From assembly GCF_918697865.1 (NCBI RefSeq), contig NZ_CAKKMV010000004.1, positions 62,001-126,000 on the forward strand: a stretch of DNA of 64,000 nucleotides, written 5' to 3'. The notes beneath the pieces were generated by a model. The model saw only the letters and a program-made list of their open reading frames with translations, made no database searches and was not told the origin of the DNA. A program made the position numbers and the translations under genes. This DNA is from Massilia sp. Bi118. GTDB taxonomy: Bacteria; Pseudomonadota; Gammaproteobacteria; Burkholderiales; Burkholderiaceae_D. Positions 7,954 to 16,723 of this stretch are shown in pieces. How positions within the stretch are numbered: position 1 is the first letter of the stretch; every line of letters starts with the position of its first letter.

Positions 7954-8811
7954 ATGGATCACCATCGCGACGGACTCGCCGAGGACCTCGAACCCCTGCT
8001 GGAGATCGCGGCCAGCCGCCGCCAGTCGCTGCGCTGGCTGCTGGGCGGAATGGCGGCGCTGCCCCTGGCCAGCTGCGGCGGCGGCACGGTCGCCAGCGTC
8101 GATACCAGCGCCACTGCCAGCGGCAGCACCGGCAGCACCGGGTCGACCGGCAGCACCAGTAACAGCTGCGCGGTCATCCCCGAGGAGACCAGTGGCCCTT
8201 ACCCCGGCGACGGCACCAACAGCAACGGCAGCGGCGTGGCCAATGCGCTGGCCCTGTCCGGCATCGTGCGCAGCGACATCCGCACCAGCGTTTCGCCGGG
8301 CAGCGCAACCGCGCAGGGCATCCCGCTGACCATCAGGCTGCAGCTGGTGAACGTGGGCGCAAGCTGCGCGGCCATCGCCGGCGCCACCGTCTACCTGTGG
8401 CACTGCGACCGTGACGGCAACTACTCGATGTACGCCAGCGGCCTGACGAAGGAGAACTACCTGCGCGGCGTACAGGCGGCCGACGCCGATGGCTACGTGA
8501 CGTTCACGACCATCTTCCCCGGCTGCTACGCGGGCCGCATGCCGCACGTGCACTTCGAGGTGTTCCCGAGCCTGGCCAATGCGGCCAGCGCGGCCGGGCG
8601 CATCAAGACTTCGCAGTTCACCTTCCCGATGGCGACGCTGAACGAGGTCTATGCGAACACGGCGTACGCGGCGAGCTCGCGCAACCTGGCCTCGATGAGC
8701 TATGCCACCGACAACGTGTTCAGCGACGGCACCTCGCTGCAGATGGGCAGCGTGAGCGGTAATGCGAGCACCGGTTACACCGTGACTTTGGTAGTAGGGG
8801 TTTCACTCTAA
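7954..8811 (+). CDS. Secreted intradiol ring-cleavage dioxygenase-like protein
   Basis: A 285-residue protein. The start at 7954 is chosen over 7939 because GGAGG at 7941-7945 gives normal ribosome-site spacing. The N-terminus has a twin-Arg-like run (ASRRQSLRWLLGG) before a hydrophobic stretch ending LPLASCGGG, so it is probably exported by Tat and perhaps lipidated on that Cys. A Ser/Thr/Gly linker follows, then the dioxygenase fold with all four expected non-haem iron ligands visible: Tyr in DGNYSMY, Tyr in FPGCYAGR and the two His of PHVHF. The start block EETSGPYPGDG is also typical. Enzymes of this fold cleave catechols, but the exported members have no settled substrate. It lies close behind the CpxP-like gene and may share its promoter. 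Confidence 0.85.
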   Translation: MDHHRDGLAEDLEPLLEIAASRRQSLRWLLGGMAALPLASCGGGTVASVDTSATASGSTGSTGSTGSTSNSCAVIPEETSGPYPGDGTNSNGSGVANALALSGIVRSDIRTSVSPGSATAQGIPLTIRLQLVNVGASCAAIAGATVYLWHCDRDGNYSMYASGLTKENYLRGVQAADADGYVTFTTIFPGCYAGRMPHVHFEVFPSLANAASAAGRIKTSQFTFPMATLNEVYANTAYAASSRNLASMSYATDNVFSDGTSLQMGSVSGNASTGYTVTLVVGVSL

Positions 8812-8843
8812 AGCTGGATCGGGTTCATGGCGAAGGCCTTACA

Positions 8844-9680
8844 ATGGGCGCCATGAACAAGCCTCTGCTGCATTTCACGCACGGGAACAGCTATCCGTCC
8901 GGCTCCTACGGGCGCCTGCTCGAGGAGCTGGGCCGCGACTTCGACGTGCGCACCACCGACATGCTCGGCCACGATCCGCGCTGGCCGGTGGACGACAACT
9001 GGCATGCGCTGATCGACGAATTGATTGCCCAGCTCGAACGCTACGACGAGCCGGCGATCCTGGTCGGCCACTCGCTCGGCGGCGCGGTCGGCATGCTGGC
9101 CGCGTGGCGCCGTCCGGACCTGGCGCGCTGCGTGGTGATGCTGGATTCGCCGGTGGTGGCGGGCTGGCGCGCCCATGTCTGGCGACTCGCGAAGGCGCTG
9201 GGCCTGGGCCGCAAGCTGTCGCCGGGCGGGATCGCGGAGCGCCGCCGGAATGTCTGGCCCTCGCGCGCGGCGGCCTACGAGCACTTCATCTCGAAACTGA
9301 TCTTCCAGGCCTGGGCGCCGGGCGCGCTCGACGATTACCTGGACCACGGCCTGGCCCCGCATCCGGAAGGCGTGCAGCTGCGTTTCGACCGCGAGGTCGA
9401 AGCGGCCATCTACAGCAGCCTGCCGCATGACATGAACGCCGTGCTGCGCAAGCCTTACCCGCTGCCGATCGGCTTCGTCGCCGGCACCCGTTCGGAAGAA
9501 CTGCGCCAGGCCGGCATGGCCTCGACCCGCAAGCTGGTCGGCGAGAATCTGGTCATGATCGAAGGGACGCATTTGTACCCGATGGAGTTGCCCCGGCTGA
9601 CGGCGCAGCTGACGCGCGAGATGATAGGGCGGCTGCTGCCGGTGCTCGCCGAAGGTGACCAGCGCAAGGCTTTCGCGTAA
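8844..9680 (+). CDS. Alpha/beta hydrolase
   Basis: A 278-residue alpha/beta-hydrolase fold protein. The oxyanion region [10 protein letters not shown] (about 14-22), the nucleophile elbow VGHSLGG with Ser77 and a late [11 protein letters not shown] segment carrying the likely catalytic His are visible. There is no signal peptide, so it should be cytoplasmic. ATG at 8844 has GAAGG 7 bases upstream; a second ATG at 8853 is possible. A TACAAT just before the start could be a -10 box of a short-leader transcript. Substrate unknown. It is followed after 38 bases by dcd, with no evident functional link. Confidence 0.85.
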   Translation: MGAMNKPLLHFTHGNSYPSGSYGRLLEELGRDFDVRTTDMLGHDPRWPVDDNWHALIDELIAQLERYDEPAILVGHSLGGAVGMLAAWRRPDLARCVVMLDSPVVAGWRAHVWRLAKALGLGRKLSPGGIAERRRNVWPSRAAAYEHFISKLIFQAWAPGALDDYLDHGLAPHPEGVQLRFDREVEAAIYSSLPHDMNAVLRKPYPLPIGFVAGTRSEELRQAGMASTRKLVGENLVMIEGTHLYPMELPRLTAQLTREMIGRLLPVLAEGDQRKAFA

Positions 9681-9718
9681 AATCCCAGGTTAATATTTAT
9701 TCACCGGGAAGCCCTGCG

Positions 9719-10285
9719 ATGGCAATCAAAAGCGACAAATGGATCCGCCGGATGGCGGAAGAACACGGCATGATCGAACCTTTCTCGGCCAAGCAGGTGC
9801 GAGAGAGCGAAGGCCGCAAGATCATCTCCTGGGGCACCTCGTCCTACGGCTACGACATCCGCTGCGCCGACGAATTCAAGGTGTTCACGAACATCAACAG
9901 CACCATCGTCGACCCGAAGAACTTCGATTCGAACTCCTTCGTCGACGTGAAAAGCGACGTCTGCATCATCCCGCCGAACTCCTTCGCACTGGCCCGCACC
10001 ATCGAGTACTTCCGCATCCCGCGCAATGTGCTGACGGTCTGCCTGGGCAAATCGACCTATGCGCGCTGCGGCATCATCGTCAACGTGACGCCTTTCGAGC
10101 CGGAGTGGGAGGGCTATGTGACCCTGGAGTTCTCGAACACGACACCGCTGCCGGCCAAGATCTACGCGGGCGAGGGTTGCGCGCAGGTGCTGTTCTTCGA
10201 GAGCGATGAGGTGTGCGAGACTTCGTACAAGGACCGTGGCGGCAAGTACCAGGGTCAGCATGGGGTGACCTTGCCGAAGACTTGA
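9719..10285 (+). CDS. dcd: dCTP deaminase
   Basis: A 188-residue homotrimeric enzyme that deaminates dCTP to dUTP, feeding dTMP synthesis. Length and motifs fit the Dcd family closely: [24 protein letters not shown] and [12 protein letters not shown] with the catalytic Glu, and a C-terminal GGKYQGQ.GVTLP tail that closes over the substrate. The product dUTP goes to dUTPase and then to thymidylate synthase, whose gene (thyA) lies 5 kb away. A strong hairpin terminator stands 40 bases after the stop. Confidence 0.98.
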   Translation: MAIKSDKWIRRMAEEHGMIEPFSAKQVRESEGRKIISWGTSSYGYDIRCADEFKVFTNINSTIVDPKNFDSNSFVDVKSDVCIIPPNSFALARTIEYFRIPRNVLTVCLGKSTYARCGIIVNVTPFEPEWEGYVTLEFSNTTPLPAKIYAGEGCAQVLFFESDEVCETSYKDRGGKYQGQHGVTLPKT

Positions 10286-10326
10286 TACGGATTCGGGCGG
10301 CATGCCGCCCAGGGTGTATCACTTTG

Positions 10327-10351
10327 AAAGGAGGCTGCGGCCTCCTTTTTT
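10327..10351 (+). terminator. Rho-independent terminator after dcd
   Basis: A 9-bp perfect stem (AAAGGAGGC / GCCTCCTTT) closes a 4-base TGCG loop and runs into six T. It ends dcd transcription ahead of the next gene. Confidence 0.9.
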
Positions 10352-10420
10352 CATGGCATTGCAAGTTCCGGCGCGATGGACTATCGTGGAAATCCACCAC
10401 GCAGCCTGAAGGAGAATGGC

Positions 10421-10789
10421 ATGCAGAACCCTGTCGACTGGTTCGAGATCTACGTGCAGGACATGGAGCGCGCGTGCGCGTTCTACACCGGGGTGTTCCA
10501 GGTGAAGCTGGAACGCCTCGATACGCCGGATATCGAGATGTGGGGTTTCCCGATGGCGGGGGACAACTACGGCGCGACCGGCGCCCTGGTCCGGATGCCG
10601 GGCTTTGAGCCGAGCGGTCAGGGCGTGATCATCTACTTCAAGTGCGAGGATTGCGCGGCCGAGGCGGCGCGCGCAGCGGAGGGTGGCGGCAGCGTGGTCA
10701 AGCCCAAGTTCTCGATCGGGAAGTACGGCCATATCGCCTTGGTCAAGGATACTGAGGGCAATATGATCGGGCTGCATTCGATGAATTGA
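10421..10789 (+). CDS. VOC-family (glyoxalase/bleomycin-resistance fold) protein
   Basis: A 122-residue single-domain vicinal-oxygen-chelate protein. The ATG at 10421 is chosen because GAAGGAG sits just upstream at normal spacing. The fold signature is visible: DWFEIYVQDMERACAFYTGVF at the start (DMxRAxxFY) and the second half ending HIALVKDTEGNMIGLHS, which has the usual late Glu/His region. This short form resembles the YdcJ/PhnB-side members of unknown substrate. It is monocistronic between a terminator and a convergent gene. Confidence 0.88.
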   Translation: MQNPVDWFEIYVQDMERACAFYTGVFQVKLERLDTPDIEMWGFPMAGDNYGATGALVRMPGFEPSGQGVIIYFKCEDCAAEAARAAEGGGSVVKPKFSIGKYGHIALVKDTEGNMIGLHSMN

Positions 10790-10813
10790 GCCCCCGGCAA
10801 TGCAGGGTAGTGC

Positions 10814-11221
10814 TCAGTCAGGCTCCACAAACTCCTTAAGGGCTTTCATGCGTGTCTCTGCATGTCCCTGCATGCAGCCGATATGCATGAGGGTACGGAT
10901 GGTGCCGCCGGCGTTGCGCTGGTAGACGGCGGCGCAGTCGGCTTCACGGAACTTGACCCAGGCTCGTTGCGCCGTAATCAGTTTCTGCTTTGCTTCGACG
11001 CTTTCCTTGCCCTCGGCATCCAGAGTCTTGAGTGTCTGCCGGTAGACCTCGTTGAGTTTCGCTTCGACGCCCTTCAGTTCGATCGCCGCGCACTCGTTCA
11101 TGTCGGGCGTACTCATGGCGTTCTTGCAATCGAGCGCTGCGGCGGAGGCGGCGCTGGCCGCAAATGCGACCATGGCAGCAAGGAGGGCGCGGCACAAGCT
11201 GGCGAATGCGCGTGATGTCAT
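10814..11221 (-). CDS. LprI/DUF1311-family secreted protein
   Basis: A 135-residue protein with a signal peptide (hydrophobic about 11-27, cleavage near ASA-AALDC). The mature part shows the DUF1311 pattern: LDCKNAMSTPDMNECAAIELK, then LNEVYRQTLKTL, a QRAWVKFREADCAA block and a late GC. Four spaced Cys suggest two disulfides in the periplasm. The family is named after mycobacterial LprI, a lysozyme inhibitor; whether this member inhibits lysozyme is unknown. It lies just downstream of the decarboxylase gene on the same strand but after a strong terminator, so it is probably expressed separately. Confidence 0.85.
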   Translation of the reverse strand: MTSRAFASLCRALLAAMVAFAASAASAAALDCKNAMSTPDMNECAAIELKGVEAKLNEVYRQTLKTLDAEGKESVEAKQKLITAQRAWVKFREADCAAVYQRNAGGTIRTLMHIGCMQGHAETRMKALKEFVEPD

Positions 11222-11234
11222 CGTGTTCTTCCTG

Positions 11235-11262
11235 AAAAAAAGCCCGGATCGCTCCGGGCTTC
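11235..11262 (-). terminator. Rho-independent terminator of the decarboxylase gene
   Basis: Read on the minus strand, AGCCCGGA and TCCGGGCT form an 8-bp perfect stem around a 4-base loop and are followed by seven T. It stands 20 bases beyond the decarboxylase stop and separates it from the LprI-like gene. Confidence 0.88.
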
Positions 11263-11281
11263 TCGATTAGCTGAAACTGGC

Positions 11282-13537
11282 TCAGTCCTGCTTCACGCAA
11301 TCCACGAAGTACCCCAGCTTCCCATCCACCTCACGCTTGACCAGCCCGTGCACATCGGTCTCGAAGCCCGGGAAGCGCTCGTTGAAGTCGCGCGCGAAGC
11401 GCAGGTAGTCGACGATGGTCTTGTTGAAGCGCTCGCCCGGGATCAGCAGCGGGATGCCCGGCGGGTAGGGCGTCAGCAGGATCGCGGTGATGCGGCCTTC
11501 GAGCTCCTCGATCGAGACGCGCTCGATCTCGCGGTGCGCCATCTTGGCGAAGGCGTCCGAGGGCTTCATCGCCGGGATCATGTCCGACAAATACATCTCG
11601 GTGGTCAGGCGCGCCACGTCGCGCGACTTGTAAAAGTCGTGGATCTGCTGGCACAGGTCGCGCAGGCCCCAGGATTCGTAGCGCGGGTTGGCCGCGCAGA
11701 ATTCCGGCATGATGCGCCACATCGGCTGGTTGCGGTCGTAATCGTCCTTGAACTGCTGCAGGGCGGTGACCAGGGTGTTCCAGCGGCCCTTGGTGATGCC
11801 GATCGTGAACAGGATGAAGAAGGAGTACAGGCCGCACTTCTCGATGATCACGCCGTGCTCGGCCAGGTACTTGGTCACGATCGAGGCCGGGATGCCGGAA
11901 TCGTCGAAGGAGCCGTCCAGCGCCAGGCCCGGGGTCACCACGGTGGCCTTGATCGGGTCCAGCATGTTGAAGCCTTCGGCCAGCTTGCCGAATCCGTGCC
12001 AGGTGTGGTCGGCGTGGATCATCCAGTCGGCCTGGGTGCCGATGCCTTCTTCGCTGGTGACCTGCGGGCCCCAGACCTTGAACCACCAGTCGTCGCCGAT
12101 TTCTTCGTCGACCTTCTGCATCGCGCGGCGGAAGTCCAGCGATTCGTAGATCGACTCTTCGACCAGGGCGGTGCCGCCCGGCGCTTCCATCATCGCCGCG
12201 GCGACGTCGCAGGAAGCGATGATCGAGTACTGCGGCGAGGTCGAGGTGTGCATCAGGTAGGCCTCGTTGAAGGCGTCCTGGTCCAGCTTGACGGTCTCGG
12301 ATTCGCGCACCAGCACCTGCGAGGCCTGCGACAGGCCGGCCAGCAGCTTGTGCGTCGACTGGGTCGAGAAGATCATCGACTCCTTGGCGCGCGGACGGTC
12401 GCGGCCGATCGCGTGCATGTTCTTGTAGAAGTCGTGGAAGGTCGCGTGCGGGATCCAGGCTTCGTCGAAGTGGAGGGTGTCGATCTTCCCGTCCAACATT
12501 TCACGCAGGGTTTCGACGTTGTAGACCACGCCGTCGTAGGTCGACTGCGTGATGGTGAGGATGCGCGGCTTCTTGTTCTTGGCTTCGCGCGCGAACGGGT
12601 TCGCTTCGATCTTGCGGGCGATCGATTCGGGCGTGAATTCTTCCAGCGGGATCGGGCCGATGATGCCGAGGTTGTTCCGGGTCGGCATCAGGAACACGGG
12701 GATCGCGCCGCACATGATGATCGAGTGCAGGATCGACTTGTGGCAGTTACGGTCGACCACGACGATGTCGCCCGGCGCCACGGTCGAGTGCCAGACCATC
12801 TTGTTCGAGGTCGAAGTGCCGTTGGTGACGAAGTAGCAGTGGTCGGCGTTGTAGATGCGCGCGGCGTTGCGCTCCGACTTGGCCACCGGGCCGGTGTGGT
12901 CGAGCAGCTGGCCGAGTTCCTCGACCGCGTTGCAGACGTCGGCGCGCAGCATGTTCTCGCCGAAGAACTGGTGGAACATCTGGCCGATGGGGCTCTTCAG
13001 GAAGGCGACGCCGCCCGAGTGGCCGGGACAGTGCCAGGAATAGGAACCGTCGTTGGCGTAGTTGACCAGGGCGCGGAAGAAGGGCGGCGCCAGGCTGTCC
13101 AGGTAGGCCTTCGCTTCGCGGATGATGTGGCGCGCGACGAATTCCGGGGTGTCCTCGAACATGTGGATGAAGCCGTGCAGCTCCTTCAGGATGTCGTTCG
13201 GGATGTGGCGGCTGGTGCGGGTCTCGCCGTAGATGTAGATCGGGATGTCCGAGTTCTTGTGGCGGATCTCCTGCACGAAGGCGCGCAGCGCGGTTAGTGC
13301 GAAGTTGGTCTCTTCGATGGTGCCGCTGCCGAATTCCTCGTCGTCGATCGACAGCACGAAGGCCGAGGCGCGCGACTGCTGCTGGGCGAACTGGGACAGG
13401 TCGCCATAGCTCGTCAGGCCCAGCACTTCCATGCCTTCTCTTTCCATCGCGGCGGCCAGCGCGCGAATGCCGAGGCCCGAGGTATTCTCGGAACGGAAGT
13501 CCTCGTCAATGATGACGATTGGGAATCGAAATTTCAT
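11282..13537 (-). CDS. Orn/Lys/Arg decarboxylase, fold-type I PLP
   Basis: A 751-residue enzyme with the three parts of the inducible basic amino-acid decarboxylases: an N-terminal flavodoxin-like wing domain (about 1-130), the large PLP domain with FSTQSTHKLLAG (Schiff-base Lys397), and a C-terminal domain. It converts lysine, arginine or ornithine to the matching diamine with release of CO2, used in acid resistance or polyamine supply. The start at ATG 13537 is chosen over an in-frame TTG at 13549 because GGAG stands 6 bases before it. I cannot name the preferred substrate from sequence. A long structured leader precedes it and a strong terminator follows. Confidence 0.93.
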   Translation of the reverse strand: MKFRFPIVIIDEDFRSENTSGLGIRALAAAMEREGMEVLGLTSYGDLSQFAQQQSRASAFVLSIDDEEFGSGTIEETNFALTALRAFVQEIRHKNSDIPIYIYGETRTSRHIPNDILKELHGFIHMFEDTPEFVARHIIREAKAYLDSLAPPFFRALVNYANDGSYSWHCPGHSGGVAFLKSPIGQMFHQFFGENMLRADVCNAVEELGQLLDHTGPVAKSERNAARIYNADHCYFVTNGTSTSNKMVWHSTVAPGDIVVVDRNCHKSILHSIIMCGAIPVFLMPTRNNLGIIGPIPLEEFTPESIARKIEANPFAREAKNKKPRILTITQSTYDGVVYNVETLREMLDGKIDTLHFDEAWIPHATFHDFYKNMHAIGRDRPRAKESMIFSTQSTHKLLAGLSQASQVLVRESETVKLDQDAFNEAYLMHTSTSPQYSIIASCDVAAAMMEAPGGTALVEESIYESLDFRRAMQKVDEEIGDDWWFKVWGPQVTSEEGIGTQADWMIHADHTWHGFGKLAEGFNMLDPIKATVVTPGLALDGSFDDSGIPASIVTKYLAEHGVIIEKCGLYSFFILFTIGITKGRWNTLVTALQQFKDDYDRNQPMWRIMPEFCAANPRYESWGLRDLCQQIHDFYKSRDVARLTTEMYLSDMIPAMKPSDAFAKMAHREIERVSIEELEGRITAILLTPYPPGIPLLIPGERFNKTIVDYLRFARDFNERFPGFETDVHGLVKREVDGKLGYFVDCVKQD

Positions 13538-13558
13538 GGACAGCTCCAAAGCGAAGCG

Positions 13559-13642
13559 CCGTGCACCCCATCTCCCTCAAAGTAGAGATGGCCGGGCACG
13601 GCACCGAAAAAAAATAGAAGCGGATTTTCGCAGAATTTCCGC
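13559..13642 (-). promoter_or_regulatory. Structured 5' leader of the decarboxylase gene
   Basis: On the minus strand, 13642-13607 is a GCGGA...TCCGC hairpin followed by eight T, which looks like a weak terminator inside the leader. It is followed at 13601-13559 by a second hairpin with outer stem CCGTGC/GCACGG and inner stem CCATCTC/GAGATGG, ending about 21 bases before the start codon. A terminator-like element followed by a second stem suggests attenuation or translational control. No known riboswitch is recognised. Confidence 0.45.
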
Positions 13643-13753
13643 ATGTCGGCGCAATTTTTTTTGTTAGCTTAGCCAGACTGGACCAATGGCGGCGCACCGT
13701 TGTTGCTGGCCAAGCAATGATAAAATGCCACGGTCTACTCAGCGGAGGCCGGC

Positions 13754-14272
13754 ATGAACCCAGTGCGCATCAGATTCGAGAGCAGGCTCCCGAGGTCGGC
13801 CGCCGAACTCTGGGCCTGGAGCACCTCCGCGCGCGGCGTGCACACGGAGATGGCGCCGGTGCTGAAGCTCGAGTTCCCGAAGGGGATGCAGCACATCCCG
13901 CAAAGCCAGGACAGTCTCGGCAGTCCCTTGGGGAATTGCCGCTTCCTGCTGTTCGGCGTGGTGCCGGTAGACCTGTCGCGCCTGACTTTCGTGGAGATGG
14001 AGCCGGGCCGCCGCTTCGTCGAGCAGTCGCCGCTGCTGTCGATGAAGTCGTGGCGGCACGAGCGTGTGATCGAGCCTGTCGATGACGGCGCGCTGGTGGT
14101 CGACAGCCTCGAGTTCACGCCGCGCATGGCGGGGCCGGTGGTCGGCTGGTTCGTGGGGCGCTTCTTCGCGCACCGCCACGCCGTGCTGCGCCGCGAATTC
14201 GGCGAGCGCCGTTCAGCGCCCCGCGCCGCCGCCAGCCATCAGGGCGCCGATCGGGCCGACATGCGTTCGTAG
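13754..14272 (+). CDS. SRPBCC-family protein
   Basis: A 172-residue protein of the START/SRPBCC ligand-binding superfamily. GGAGG 5 bases before the ATG supports the start. The N-terminal strand RIRFESRLPRSAAELWAWST, the middle strands around PVDLSRLTFVEMEPGRRFVEQS and the long C-terminal helix VVGWFVGRFFAHRHAVLRREF fit this fold, as in the YfiT/ligand-interacting (PF10604-like) branch. The function is unknown; such proteins bind small hydrophobic ligands. Its last 34 bases overlap the end of folA on the other strand. A TAAAAT at about 13721 could be its -10 box. Confidence 0.75.
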   Translation: MNPVRIRFESRLPRSAAELWAWSTSARGVHTEMAPVLKLEFPKGMQHIPQSQDSLGSPLGNCRFLLFGVVPVDLSRLTFVEMEPGRRFVEQSPLLSMKSWRHERVIEPVDDGALVVDSLEFTPRMAGPVVGWFVGRFFAHRHAVLRREFGERRSAPRAAASHQGADRADMRS

Positions 14273-14739
14273 CTGACGAAGGCGAAGGCCACGCCATCCT
14301 TCGAGACGTGCTCTTCGCGCGCGGTGACCGTCCATACCGCCGGATCGATCTCCGGGAAGAAGGTGTCGCAGCGGTAGACGGCGTCGATATGCGTCACGAT
14401 CAGGCGGCCGGCGGTGGCGATCGCTTCATTGAAGATCTGGGCGCCGCCGATGATGCTGGCTTCCTGCTCGCCCACCAGTGCGGCCGCTTCCTCGAGCGAG
14501 CCCGCCACTTCGACGCCCTCGTGCGACCAGTCGCGGTTGCGGGTGACGACGATGTTGCGGCGCTTGGGCAGCGGACGGCCGATCGAGTCGAAGGTCTTGC
14601 GGCCCATGATGATGGGGCGCTCGACGGTGACGCGCTTGAAGTGGGCCAGGTCTTCGGGCAGGTGCCAGGGCAGCTGGTTGTCGACGCCGATGCCGCGCTG
14701 GGCGTCCATCGCGACCACCAAAGTGATTTGCTTGCTCAT
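14239..14739 (-). CDS. folA: Dihydrofolate reductase
   Basis: A 166-residue DHFR that reduces dihydrofolate to tetrahydrofolate with NADPH. Motifs: VVAMDAQRGIGVDNQLPWHLPEDLAHFK at the folate site, where the acidic residue of the active site sits in PEDL, IIMGRKTFDSIG, RNIVVTRN and SIIGGAQIF for NADPH. It lies 3 bases after thyA in the usual thyA-folA operon: thymidylate synthase produces dihydrofolate, which this enzyme recycles. Its end overlaps the convergent SRPBCC gene by 34 bases. Confidence 0.97.
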   Translation of the reverse strand: MSKQITLVVAMDAQRGIGVDNQLPWHLPEDLAHFKRVTVERPIIMGRKTFDSIGRPLPKRRNIVVTRNRDWSHEGVEVAGSLEEAAALVGEQEASIIGGAQIFNEAIATAGRLIVTHIDAVYRCDTFFPEIDPAVWTVTAREEHVSKDGVAFAFVSYERMSARSAP

Positions 14740-14742
14740 GTC

Positions 14743-15537
14743 TTATACCGCCACAGGCGCCTTGATGGCGGGATGCGGATCGTAGCCGGCCACGTCGAAG
14801 TCCTCGAACTTGTAGTCGAACAGTGAATCCGGCTTGCGGCGGATAGACAGCCGCGGCAGCGGGCGCTCCTCGCGCGACAGCTGCAGCTCGACCTGTTCCA
14901 GGTGGTTCGAATACAGGTGGCAGTCGCCGCCGGTCCAGATGAAATCGCCCACTTCCAGGCCGGCCTGCTGCGCCATCATGTGGGTCAGCAGGGCGTAGGA
15001 GGCGATATTGAAGGGCACGCCCAGGAAGATGTCGGCGCTGCGCTGGTAGAGCTGGCAGGAGAGCTTGCCGTCGGCCACATAGAACTGGAAGAAGGCGTGG
15101 CAGGGCGGCAGCTTCATCTGCGGGATGTCGGCCACGTTCCAGGCCGAGACGATCATGCGGCGCGAGTCCGGATTGTTCCTGATCTGGTCGAGCACCTGGC
15201 TGATCTGGTCGATATGCCCGCCGTTGGGCGCCGGCCAGCTGCGCCACTGGTAGCCGTAGATCGGACCCAGTTCGCCGTTGGCGTCGGCCCATTCGTCCCA
15301 GATCGAGACCCCGTGTTCCTTCAGGTAGGCGATGTTGGTGGAGCCGGCCAGGAACCAGATCAGCTCATGGATGATGGACTTCAGGTGCACCTTCTTGGTG
15401 GTCACCAGCGGGAAGCCGTCCTGCAAATTGAAGCGCATCTGGTAGCCGAACACGGAACGCGTGCCGGTGCCGGTACGGTCGGTCTTGACCGCGCCATGGT
15501 CGCGGACATGGCGCATCAGGTCTGAATATTGGCGCAT
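14743..15537 (-). CDS. thyA: Thymidylate synthase
   Basis: A 264-residue enzyme, the same length as E. coli ThyA. It methylates dUMP to dTMP using methylene-tetrahydrofolate. The start [11 protein letters not shown] is chosen because it matches the family N-terminus, although the frame stays open further upstream. Visible: the catalytic Cys146 in [22 protein letters not shown], the Arg/Asn dUMP contacts and the C-terminal Val after KAPVA. It is the first gene of the pair with folA, and lies 38 bases after the upstream aldolase stop. Confidence 0.98.
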   Translation of the reverse strand: MRQYSDLMRHVRDHGAVKTDRTGTGTRSVFGYQMRFNLQDGFPLVTTKKVHLKSIIHELIWFLAGSTNIAYLKEHGVSIWDEWADANGELGPIYGYQWRSWPAPNGGHIDQISQVLDQIRNNPDSRRMIVSAWNVADIPQMKLPPCHAFFQFYVADGKLSCQLYQRSADIFLGVPFNIASYALLTHMMAQQAGLEVGDFIWTGGDCHLYSNHLEQVELQLSREERPLPRLSIRRKPDSLFDYKFEDFDVAGYDPHPAIKAPVAV

Positions 15538-15575
15538 CGGGATCGTGAATCTAAAGCAGTTAACAAGCTGGCATT

Positions 15576-16670
15576 TTACTCGATTGCTGCCGCCAGTTCT
15601 GCCGCCAGCAATGCCACCGCCTCGCGCACCCGGCCATCCGGCGTGTCGAGCAGATTGTCCCCGACATAGCATTCGAAATAAGAGGTGTCCGGCAGCACGC
15701 CGTGATTGATGCGATGGAAGATCCAGATGCCGTGTTCCGCCGCCAGCTTGCGCCGGATCGCCAGCGCGCGTTCGCGGCTCACCGGCAGGTGCAGGTGCAG
15801 CATGTTGGCCTGCGGCGCCGCCGGATTGACCTTGATGACGGGATGGTCGCGCAAGACCTCATACAGGAACTGCGTGCGGCGGAACAGGGCCGGCATGCTG
15901 GCCAGGCGCGCATCGAACTGCATCGCCGCCGCCACAACGTAAGGCGACTGGTGCACCAGCTTGCCGCCCTGGCGCGCGAACCATTTGGCGGCGCGGGCGA
16001 CGAATTCGCGCGAGCCGAGCAGCATGGCGCCGCCCAGGCCGCCGATGCCCTTGTACAGCGACACGTAGACCGAGTCGAAGCCGGCCGCGATTTCGGCCAG
16101 CGGGCGGCCATAGCCGGCGGCCGCTTCCCACAGGCGGGCGCCGTCCATGTGCAGGTGGATGTTCTGTTCGCGGCAGTGCGCCTTGATGGCCTGCAGCTCG
16201 TCCCAGTCGGACAGCTGGCCGCCGATTTCGCGCATCGGGATCTCGAGGCTGACGGCAGAGAGGCGGTCCGGAATGCCGATGATGTCGGCCGCCGTCCAGG
16301 GACGGTGGCGGTCGCCCACCGACAGCGCATCGAAGTGGTTCAGCAGCTGGTAGTTCGAGCCTTCGTGGACGAAGATATGCGAGGTCGGGTGCAGGGCCAC
16401 CGGGGCCTTGCCACGCTCGGCCACCGCCAGGCGCAGGGCGGTCACCTGGGTCATGGTGCCGGAGATGCAGAACACCGCCGCTTCGAAGCCGAGCAGCTCG
16501 GCCACCTTGCGTTCGAAGTCCTGGATCAGGGCGCCTTCGCCGTAGACGTCATGGCTGATGGCATTGGCCTCGCACCAGGCGGCCATGGCGGAAAACATCT
16601 CGGCCGGGCGGCGCGGGCGGTGGCCGGGGAGGATGGTGGTGCAGCGGGCAAGCAGTTCGGTATCGCTCAT
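15576..16670 (-). CDS. Low-specificity L-threonine aldolase-like PLP enzyme
   Basis: A 364-residue fold-type I PLP enzyme of the beta-eliminating-lyase / threonine-aldolase family. The cofactor motifs are seen: an Asp in [10 protein letters not shown] (Asp176) that contacts the pyridine nitrogen and the Schiff-base Lys207 in [21 protein letters not shown] near residue 41 is the substrate loop. The expected reaction is cleavage of L-threonine or allo-threonine to glycine and acetaldehyde; glycine supply links to one-carbon metabolism, which fits the thyA-folA pair just downstream. Substrate choice is inferred. Confidence 0.88.
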   Translation of the reverse strand: MSDTELLARCTTILPGHRPRRPAEMFSAMAAWCEANAISHDVYGEGALIQDFERKVAELLGFEAAVFCISGTMTQVTALRLAVAERGKAPVALHPTSHIFVHEGSNYQLLNHFDALSVGDRHRPWTAADIIGIPDRLSAVSLEIPMREIGGQLSDWDELQAIKAHCREQNIHLHMDGARLWEAAAGYGRPLAEIAAGFDSVYVSLYKGIGGLGGAMLLGSREFVARAAKWFARQGGKLVHQSPYVVAAAMQFDARLASMPALFRRTQFLYEVLRDHPVIKVNPAAPQANMLHLHLPVSRERALAIRRKLAAEHGIWIFHRINHGVLPDTSYFECYVGDNLLDTPDGRVREAVALLAAELAAAIE

Positions 16671-16691
16671 GGCGCAACTCTACACCGAACA

Positions 16692-16718
16692 AGCGGGGCC
16701 GTGAAGGGCGGCCCCGCT
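16692..16718 (-). terminator. GC-rich hairpin after the chemoreceptor gene
   Basis: A perfect 10-bp stem (AGCGGGGCCG / CGGCCCCGCT) with a 7-base loop lies 5 bases past the chemoreceptor stop and just before the aldolase start. It lacks a clear T tract on the minus strand, so it may act as an RNA 3'-end stabiliser or pause site as well as a terminator. Confidence 0.6.
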
Positions 16719-16723
16719 GAGGA

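Noticed and set aside
11348..13297. Long plus-strand open frame opposite the decarboxylase gene
   Set aside because: The minus strand has intact PLP-enzyme motifs throughout; the plus-strand product is a Val/Asp/Arg-rich shadow.
13607..13660. Known riboswitch before the decarboxylase gene
   Set aside because: The stems do not match the lysine riboswitch or any other class I know; only a generic structured leader is supported.
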